64,000 nucleotides of DNA from Pontibacter korlensis (GTDB lineage: Bacteria > Bacteroidota > Bacteroidia > Cytophagales > Hymenobacteraceae), in assembly GCF_000973725.1 (NCBI RefSeq), contig NZ_CP009621.1, positions 4,581,001-4,645,000 of the forward strand, in the 5' to 3' direction. Positions 58,665-64,000 of this stretch are shown in pieces. The position numbers and the translations under genes are program-made. The notes beneath the pieces were generated by a model. It worked only from the letters and a program-made list of their open reading frames with translations. It was not told where the DNA came from and ran no database searches. The first letter of the stretch is position 1. Every line of letters begins with the position of its first letter.

Positions 58665-59804
58665 TCAGTTCTTTTGGTATGCTACCTTTCTGAAAGCTGG
58701 CTTGGGCAACTCTAAATTACCTCGAAGTGTATCAGATTCGTACTCGGTGCGGAATATGCCACGTTCCTGCAAAATAGGTACGACCAGCTCAATAAAATCC
58801 CGCAAGCCGTGGGGATGGTCCTGGCGAAGAATCAACATATCCATTGCTCCCTGTTCGTACCATTGCTGTACCTGATCGGCCACTTTTTCGGCTGAGCCAA
58901 AAAACAGGGAACGCGGGAGGCTGTTGTTGGGGATTAACCGCAACAGCTCCAGGTATTTTTCCAGGGCTTCCTGTTCTGTTCTGCCAACGATCGGGTTTTG
59001 TGAGATGGACACGATAAAATCCTCCGGCCTCCTGCCTTTTTGAACTAACTGCCGTCTTAATTCCTTGGCGATTGCCACTGTTTCTTCCAGTGTATTGCCA
59101 TGGGTAAAGACACCGTCTGTGTAGCTTGTGGCATGATCCATAAACGTTTGAGACATACCAGCTGTGTATAGCACCGGCCGCCCCTGAACGGAACGGCTAA
59201 TATTCAATGGCCCGTCTACCTGGAAATATTTCCCCCGGTAATTCACCGTATGCATTTTTCGGGGATCTAAGAATATGCCGCTTTCTTTATCCCGGATGAA
59301 GGCATCATCTTCATAGGTATCCCACAACCCCAACACGATCTCCATAAACTCTTTGTTCATGGGGTATTGGTCTGCCTTACCGAGATGCCCGCGGCTGAAA
59401 TTGACCATACCTCCCGGGTTTGAGGTGATGGCGTTTAAGGACGCACGGCCTTTGCTTATCTTATCCAACGAGAGAATTTGCCGGGCAGCACTGTAGGGAT
59501 CTGCATAAGAGGTTGAAATGGTAACCGAAAGTCCTATGTTTTTGGTGTGCGTACTGAGGGCAGACATGACGGAGACACCCTCAAACATACTCAGGTAATG
59601 CGGGATATTTCCCGGGCCTACATGGCTCACGTCTACCAGAAAGAGTGTATCAAACTTGGCTGCTTCGGCAAGCTTAGCCTGTTGAATATAAAAATCAATA
59701 TTCTCGCTGGCATCAGCAGGCATATCGGGGTGCTGCCAGCCCACGTAATTCCATCCCAGCCCATCAATATTGGCCGCCAGCTTTAACTTTTTTCTATTTT
59801 CCAT
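58665..59804 (-). CDS. NtaA/SnaA/DszA-type FMN-dependent monooxygenase
   Basis: 379 residues of the bacterial-luciferase superfamily: LAANIDGLGWNYVGWQHPDM start, FDTLFLVDVSHVGPGNIPHY, NIGLSVTISTSYADPYSAAR, KGRASLNAITSNPGGMVNFS, VNYRGKYFQVDGPLNISRS, VQGRPVLYTAGMSQTFMDHA. These enzymes use reduced FMN from a partner reductase to oxygenate chelators, sulfones or similar compounds. Somewhat shorter than the 430-450 typical of the group. Divergent from the HxlR regulator, its likely controller. No flavin reductase nearby. Confidence 0.92.
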   Translation of the reverse strand: MENRKKLKLAANIDGLGWNYVGWQHPDMPADASENIDFYIQQAKLAEAAKFDTLFLVDVSHVGPGNIPHYLSMFEGVSVMSALSTHTKNIGLSVTISTSYADPYSAARQILSLDKISKGRASLNAITSNPGGMVNFSRGHLGKADQYPMNKEFMEIVLGLWDTYEDDAFIRDKESGIFLDPRKMHTVNYRGKYFQVDGPLNISRSVQGRPVLYTAGMSQTFMDHATSYTDGVFTHGNTLEETVAIAKELRRQLVQKGRRPEDFIVSISQNPIVGRTEQEALEKYLELLRLIPNNSLPRSLFFGSAEKVADQVQQWYEQGAMDMLILRQDHPHGLRDFIELVVPILQERGIFRTEYESDTLRGNLELPKPAFRKVAYQKN

Positions 59805-59927
59805 ATCAATAATTATTGATGCCAGTTTTTACACATGCTGAAATTTCTCTATGGGTGAGTATTGAGTTTCTCTGTTTGAAGCATCAAAAAAGGCTCTGAA
59901 TAATCTGTTGCAAAGTTAGGACTTATT

Positions 59928-59962
59928 ACTTTCCTTTGTATAGTGCTTTCCCAAAGGAAAGT
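59928..59962. promoter_or_regulatory. Candidate HxlR operator
   Basis: Perfect inverted repeat ACTTTCCTTTG/CAAAGGAAAGT with 13 bp between, 24 bp before the hxlR-type gene and 123 bp from the divergent monooxygenase. Dimeric winged-helix regulators of this family bind such dyads. Confidence 0.6.
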
Positions 59963-59986
59963 GGAATAGTTTAAAATAGAAGAGCC

Positions 59987-60337
59987 ATGGCTAATAAAAT
60001 GGGATACCTGTCATGCCTGGACACGGTAAAGCCGGTGCGGGACGCGATCGACGTAATTAATGGCAAATGGAAATTGCCTATCATCATCTCTGTGATGACT
60101 GGTAATGAGCGGTTCACCGATATACAGGAAAGTATACCCGGAATTACACCAAAGGTGCTGGCCAAGGAGCTGAAGGACCTGGAGCAGCACCAACTCATCA
60201 AGCGGGTGGTGGTAGAGGATTACCCGGTGAAGATCCTGTATAAGCCGGAACCCTATGCCGATACCTTAGTTCCTATCATCGATGCCTTGAAGGTATGGGG
60301 GATGAACCACCGGAAGAAGATTTTTGAAAAGGAGTAG
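59987..60337 (+). CDS. HxlR-family transcriptional regulator
   Basis: 116 residues, one winged-helix domain of the HxlR/DUF24 type: CLDTVKPVRDAIDVINGKWK, LPIIISVMTGNERFTDIQES, IPGITPKVLAKELKDLEQHQ, LIKRVVVEDYPVKILYKPEP. Works as a dimer that senses redox or reactive compounds in related proteins; a single Cys (position 10) is present here. Probably represses the divergent monooxygenase through the dyad upstream of its start. Confidence 0.93.
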   Translation: MANKMGYLSCLDTVKPVRDAIDVINGKWKLPIIISVMTGNERFTDIQESIPGITPKVLAKELKDLEQHQLIKRVVVEDYPVKILYKPEPYADTLVPIIDALKVWGMNHRKKIFEKE

Positions 60338-60417
60338 TCTTGAGGCAAAACAGAGAAGCAAATGAAGCAGCCTTTTTGTTTTGTGGGAAGCTCACATGTA
60401 GCTACACGTCGTACCTG

Positions 60418-61194
60418 TTAGCCGACCTTCTTCATGCTGCCGGAGCTTTGGCTACCGTTCATCAATAAACTTACAAACCGCTGTACCAGCGCCATCGGCT
60501 TCACCTGTTTAGGAACCTTTACTGCCGCCGGGAATTTCCTGGAGACACCGTACGTGTTGATAGAACCCTGCAAATTTTCCAGGAACAAGTGGATGTGGTA
60601 TCCATCCATCAGCGCGTGATGCACCTGAATGCTGAGGGGGAGTATGACCCGCTTATCTCTGAACTCCAGCTTGCCGAAAGCCAGTTTTGGAATGGAGTCA
60701 CTTGAATCACCTGTGCACGCATGCTCTAAACCGTTAAACTTAAACCACGGCAGCCTAGTGGCATGAATCAGGTCAGGACCATTGTAGCCACTGAACAGTG
60801 CATCGCTCTCCTTTACCTCCTCTATAATGGCTAAGGACTGCCTGCAAAACGTTTGAAGATCAGGGTGGTGTGGCAGGTGTACAAAAGAGACTGTTTTATT
60901 CGCTTTGAGAATGGTCGTGGACATATCAACCGCTTCATATTTAACGACTTCGTCGCCTTCTAACCTAAGCAAAAAGCTATCCGTGTTGCGGATAGCCTCA
61001 GTGGCTGCATGCAGATAGGCCAGCGACACGGAGAGGCCCTCCCACCTGGCATAATGATACAGACTGGTCATATCTATTTCAGTGTGTACGTTAAAGAATG
61101 GCTGCGAAAAGGACCTGAAGAAGTGAAAGTGCTCCTCCCGCGCCCAGCCTTTGGTCTCGAACCTGGTTTTACTGTATTGTGTTTTCATATGCAT
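60418..61194 (-). CDS. Chloramphenicol acetyltransferase-like acyltransferase
   Basis: 258 residues with the CAT fold: KGWAREEHFHFFRSFSQPFF start, SVSLAYLHAATEAIRNTDSF, and the active-site motif VHHALMDGYHIHLFLENLQ (HHxxxDG, catalytic His). It has a C-terminal extension of about 40 residues beyond usual type-A enzymes. Family members acetylate chloramphenicol, but many chromosomal relatives do not, so resistance should not be assumed. Its 5' end overlaps the Crp-type regulator gene by 26 bp on the same strand, so the two are coupled. Confidence 0.85.
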   Translation of the reverse strand: MHMKTQYSKTRFETKGWAREEHFHFFRSFSQPFFNVHTEIDMTSLYHYARWEGLSVSLAYLHAATEAIRNTDSFLLRLEGDEVVKYEAVDMSTTILKANKTVSFVHLPHHPDLQTFCRQSLAIIEEVKESDALFSGYNGPDLIHATRLPWFKFNGLEHACTGDSSDSIPKLAFGKLEFRDKRVILPLSIQVHHALMDGYHIHLFLENLQGSINTYGVSRKFPAAVKVPKQVKPMALVQRFVSLLMNGSQSSGSMKKVG

Positions 61195-61846
61195 GTATTT
61201 TTTGCTGCAGCAACTGCAGGTTAATTTCTTTTATGATCGTTTGCTGTATCCGAATGATATGCTCTTCTTCCAACTGTGCCAGCAACCTGTTCAGGTTGCG
61301 GGTAGAGGTGCCAAGCGCCTCAGCTAAAAGTGCCTTAGATATGCGTAGCTCATTTAGTTTAGAGAATTCCCGGAGCACGACCATCAAAGAATAGAAGAGC
61401 TTGTTTGTGCTCTGGATCGCTGCCATTTGGGAAGTGTTGAGCAGTTTTGAGATCACATTCTGGTGGATGAGCAGGTTGAATTCGGGCTCCTGCGAAAGCA
61501 TGTTCAGAAATTGCTCAGGCTTGATCTTCCAGAAGGTGCAGCTGCTCACGGTTTCTACGGTTCCGAAGTGGTGCATGTTCATAATGGCTTCCACATCGCC
61601 CAATACTTCGCCCCGATCGAATATACCCAATGAGTAAGCCTGGCCGAGGGATGTGGTGCGAACCACTTTAACCAAACCCGACTGGAGTATGAAAACACCG
61701 TGTGGTGCAGCATCCTGCTTTAGTAGCTGGTATAGTGGCTTGTACTTCTCAGTGCTAATCTCATACTTTTCCATTAGTTGAAGGTGCGCCTGCATGTAAC
61801 GCGTAATGGCTGCTCTGTACTCGGTTAACATGTTATATTCTTGCAT
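61169..61846 (-). CDS. Crp/Fnr-family transcriptional regulator
   Basis: 225 residues: cyclic-nucleotide-binding-like beta-roll (YQLLKQDAAPHGVFILQSGL, SLGIFDRGEVLGDVEAIMNM), dimer helix, and a C-terminal winged HTH (LRISKALLAEALGTSTRNLN, RLLAQLEEEHIIRIQQTI). The ligand pocket lacks the clear Arg-Ser pair of true cAMP receptors and there are no FeS cysteines, so the effector is unknown. First gene of a two-gene unit with the CAT-like acyltransferase. Confidence 0.88.
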   Translation of the reverse strand: MQEYNMLTEYRAAITRYMQAHLQLMEKYEISTEKYKPLYQLLKQDAAPHGVFILQSGLVKVVRTTSLGQAYSLGIFDRGEVLGDVEAIMNMHHFGTVETVSSCTFWKIKPEQFLNMLSQEPEFNLLIHQNVISKLLNTSQMAAIQSTNKLFYSLMVVLREFSKLNELRISKALLAEALGTSTRNLNRLLAQLEEEHIIRIQQTIIKEINLQLLQQKIHAYENTIQ

Positions 61847-62487
61847 ACTACAAAGTTACATCAAACAGCAGGCTGCTTGAAAGGACATTTGTCCTGCCCG
61901 GCAAAATTGTTTTATCATAACTTTAGTTGCTTATAGCTCCATGTAGCTAAAAGCCGTACCTATAAGCTTTAGATGAACTCAAAGAAAGGAGTATGAACAG
62001 ATAGCCTTAGTGGTGGGTGTGAGCGGGATTACGGGTAGCAACCTGGCAAAAAACCCGGTAAAGAAATCAAGGTAAATCTGCAGGAACAGGGAACAGGTTA
62101 CTTCTCCAACTCCGGAAATGGGAAAGCGCAGTGATAAGTGCATCAACCGCACCTTTGATACCGGCAGCGAACGCTAATAATGCCAGAGTAACGATTCGCA
62201 ACGTCCAGGCACAGACGGATCCTGTTGAACAAACCTGCCGTTATCGGGACTTCAAAAAAACTGCACTATCTATCCGGCTCATCATAACCCAACTGTAGGT
62301 GCCTGCGTATAAAAGCACGGCTAAAAGTTGAAAAGTTTTCTTAAAAACTGATCATAAAAGAAAGGCTCCTCATCCCGAGGGCCTTTTCTTTTTTACAGCC
62401 CATGTGCTCCTTTATGATAAGTAGGGACCAGACTTGCCTATCCTCTTGTATAGACAGTTGCCCCGGCACTCACAGCTTTGATCGCGC
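61847..62487 (+). other. Mostly non-coding stretch with an SDR remnant
   Basis: About 640 bp without an intact gene. It contains the SDR fragment listed separately at 61993-62074 and a hairpin-like AAAAGAAAGGCTCCTC/GAGGGCCTTTTCTTTT at about 62356-62394, which looks like a terminator. Confidence 0.45.
61993..62074 (+). pseudogene. Short-chain dehydrogenase (PRISE-like), N-terminal remnant
   Basis: After AAAGGAG and ATG 61993 comes a one-base frame change, then IALVVGVSGITGSNLAKN, the NADP-binding start of progesterone-5-beta-reductase/iridoid-synthase-like SDRs. A stop follows soon after and the rest of the gene is missing. Confidence 0.65.
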
Positions 62488-62670
62488 CTAAAGAGGCAGG
62501 CCTGTGGATGCGAACTCTACTACTAGTTTCGTCAGCTGTCTTAGCTCCATTGCCTTCGCTGACCCTGGCAAGGCATCCAGCAAGTCTTCTATCCGGGAAG
62601 CTACCCCATCATACTCCTGCGGCGTCTGCATAAGGTTGCCTTCCGTTAAACCTCCGAAGTACTTCACCAA
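62488..62670 (-). CDS. Small protein resembling a HigA-type antitoxin N-terminus
   Basis: 60 residues: LMQTPQEYDGVASRIEDLLD, ALPGSAKAMELRQLTKLVVE, then FASTGLPL and a stop. The pattern (acidic helix pair with Pro-Gly turn) resembles the N-terminal region of HigA-like antitoxins, but the DNA-binding HTH is missing. May be a truncated gene. No toxin gene nearby. Confidence 0.4.
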   Translation of the reverse strand: MVKYFGGLTEGNLMQTPQEYDGVASRIEDLLDALPGSAKAMELRQLTKLVVEFASTGLPL

Positions 62671-62806
62671 AAGCCTATCTCAAGGAATGCAAAGCACCTG
62701 GGAGGAAGAACTGATTCTTTACCCTGGTAAACCCAAAGCGAAAGTTAGATAGTAAAACCTCAGACTCCTGGTCACGTTTCAAGTTAAGAAAGCAAAGTGT
62801 TTACCT

Positions 62807-63595
62807 ATGGACCTTACAAATAAAAAAGTGCTGATCACCGGCGGTAGTGCCGGAATAGGAAAATCTGTGATTCAGGAGTTGGTGCAACGGGGAGTGCGGG
62901 ACTTTGCCGTGATGGGCAGAAGACAGGAGGCGCTGGACGCGCTGAAGTCTGAGTTTCCCAGCGCTAACTTTCTCACCATTCAGGGCAATGTGGCCAAAAT
63001 AGACGACCTGGACAAAGGCGTCTCCACAATATCAGAGGCTTGGGACGAGCTGGACATCCTCATCAACAACGCCGGGGTGGTAAGCGCCGGCTTGCTCTCC
63101 GACTTGAGCGATGAGGACATCATCAACCAGATCAACATTAACGTGACAGGCTTGATCCTGCTGACAAAGAAGGCCCTGCCGCTCCTGATAAAGAGCAAGG
63201 AAGGCGCCATCATGAATATATCCTCCGGCTACGGGTACATCGCCATGCCATTCTACAGCGTGTACGCTGCCACGAAGGCGGCCGTGGGGCAGTTTTCCGA
63301 CGCCATGCGCAGGGAGCTGCACCAGTACCCGATCCATGTGATGACCGTGTACCCCTCGGCCACCGACACTGACATGATGAAGACAGCAGTCGTAAGCAAC
63401 ATGGACACACCCGAAGAGGTGGCCAAGGCCTCCGTGGAGGGACTTCTCAAGAGGGAGATCAACGTGATCCTCGGCGGAAAAGAGCGAGAGGAGCAGGTAA
63501 AGGTGAACTTTCTAGAGCCAAGAAAAATCGATGCCTTTGCCGCCGCCAACTTCGAAGCATTGCGGGAAAGGACGAAGCAGCACCGGTCCATGTAA
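62807..63595 (+). CDS. Short-chain dehydrogenase/reductase
   Basis: 262 residues, classical SDR: cofactor loop LITGGSAGIGKSVIQEL (TGxxxGIG), LDILINNAGVVSAGLL (NNAG), Ser in NISSGYGYIAMPFYS and the catalytic YAATKAAVGQF (YxxxK). The start resembles the DltE-type clade (MDLTNKKVLITGGSAG). Substrate unknown. High GC compared with flanking DNA. Followed by a repeat-like terminator. Confidence 0.93.
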   Translation: MDLTNKKVLITGGSAGIGKSVIQELVQRGVRDFAVMGRRQEALDALKSEFPSANFLTIQGNVAKIDDLDKGVSTISEAWDELDILINNAGVVSAGLLSDLSDEDIINQININVTGLILLTKKALPLLIKSKEGAIMNISSGYGYIAMPFYSVYAATKAAVGQFSDAMRRELHQYPIHVMTVYPSATDTDMMKTAVVSNMDTPEEVAKASVEGLLKREINVILGGKEREEQVKVNFLEPRKIDAFAAANFEALRERTKQHRSM

Positions 63596-63660
63596 ACGGC
63601 TGCAGGAAGTTGAGCAATACATGCCCCTTGCAAATGAAGATCGCCACGCACAACGTCAAC

Positions 63661-63742
63661 GAAATCAATGCTAGCTTGCTGTGCTCCTCCTTGGGTCTAC
63701 TACTTCAAAAAAGCCGTTCCACATCAAATGGAGCGGCTTTTT
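63661..63742 (+). repeat. tRNA-Glu-derived direct repeat, copy 8 (diverged)
   Basis: AAATCAATG, then TCCTCCTTGGGTCTACTACT and hairpin AAAAAAGCCGTTCCA/TGGAGCGGCTTTTTT. The right order and strand for the family (compare copy 3: TCCTTTGGTCTACAAAAAAG) but without the CTTCGGACACTA tail. Also works as terminator of the SDR gene. Confidence 0.5.
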
Positions 63743-64000
63743 TGGTTCGATAAGTTCCTCTTGATTCTTTTTAGGAATCATTTAAATAGGAAAAACACGC
63801 ACACCTTCTACATCTTCCGCCTCTTTTTCAACTGCTAGTTATAATTCATATTCCTTCACCTCCGCTTCCGGCACAAAGAATCTCAGTGGGTTAAACTCAC
63901 CCAAGACCTCGTCTGCCGCGACCCGTATTTACCAGTTCTTACCGGTAAACATGGGCGTAGACGCACACTAAATCGCCCAAGCCACAGCGTTTTTCCAGCC
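63743..64000 (-). other. Window end with a short coding remnant
   Basis: The minus strand between about 63925 and 63839 reads AADEVLGEFNPLRFFVPEAE to a stop, which looks like the C-terminus of a lost gene; upstream it meets a stop. Nothing else recognised. Confidence 0.35.

Noticed and set aside
60418..61194. Antibiotic resistance gene (chloramphenicol acetyltransferase)
   Set aside because: The active-site motif is present, but many chromosomal relatives do not act on chloramphenicol, so only an acyltransferase call is supported.

Overview
The window comes from a member of the Bacteroidota, most likely order Cytophagales and close to Pontibacter, Rufibacter or Adhaeribacter (Hymenobacteraceae). 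This rests on the TAnnTTTG promoter motif of the tRNA gene, the absence of strong Shine-Dalgarno sites, and gene types typical of that group: a PAS-GAF-PHY bacteriophytochrome kinase, RHS tips with lipoprotein immunity candidates, DUF3987 and Toprim mobile proteins, and DUF4369 and outer-membrane barrel fragments.

Positions 1-8340 look like ordinary chromosome. They hold an ABM-fold monooxygenase and a bacteriophytochrome kinase in one operon, a PA0069-type radical SAM protein, a manganese catalase, an FRG-domain protein, a lipoprotein and a membrane transglutaminase-like protein. At 8346 there is a tRNA-Glu(TTC) with a strong terminator.

Everything to the right is accessory DNA, and this is the main result. 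The end of the tRNA, its terminator hairpin and a short tail (CTTCGGACACTA) recur at about 22.1, 24.7, 29.5 (tail at 30.35), 44.5, 48.0 and 57.6 kb, with a weaker copy at 63.7 kb. All copies are on the same strand. Six of them also share a left arm of about 60 bp that the tRNA locus lacks. This is the layout expected when integrative units accumulate one after another at the 3' end of a tRNA gene. It divides the island into about seven cargo units: (1) EamA/ProX, an IS3 element, a tandem-wHTH protein with a serine recombinase, two RHS-tip modules and decayed IS1182/IS256 elements; (2) an HIT-HNH operon and a truncated gene cut by an IS3 remnant; (3) an oxidoreductase pseudogene and a porin/binding-protein/histidine-kinase operon; (4) a 1631-residue exonuclease-RecQ-UvrD fusion with a partner gene, plasmid-like DUF3987 and Toprim genes, an integron-like cassette array, an IS110 element and a broken tyrosine recombinase; (5) a Gfo/Idh/MocA oxidoreductase and an MBL-fold lipoprotein; (6) a RidA, PLP-lyase and amidase operon, GNAT, MFS/LysR, and AraC with hxlB-hxlA; (7) LLM monooxygenases with HxlR, CAT-like/Crp and an SDR.

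The second notable result is a small cluster of attC-like sites without an integron integrase at 39.07-41.18 kb, with a stray site at 21.24 kb. Three short minus-strand genes each have a palindromic site at their 3' end. The first bases of each cassette are complementary to the outer box of its own site, as integron cassettes require. An IS110-family element lies beside the last half-site.

The best candidates for undescribed function are the tRNA-Glu-anchored unit array, the exonuclease-RecQ-UvrD protein with its partner, the HIT-HNH operon, and the tandem-wHTH/serine-recombinase pair with a 50-bp hairpin behind it. No computation or database search was available. All family names come from motifs read by eye.
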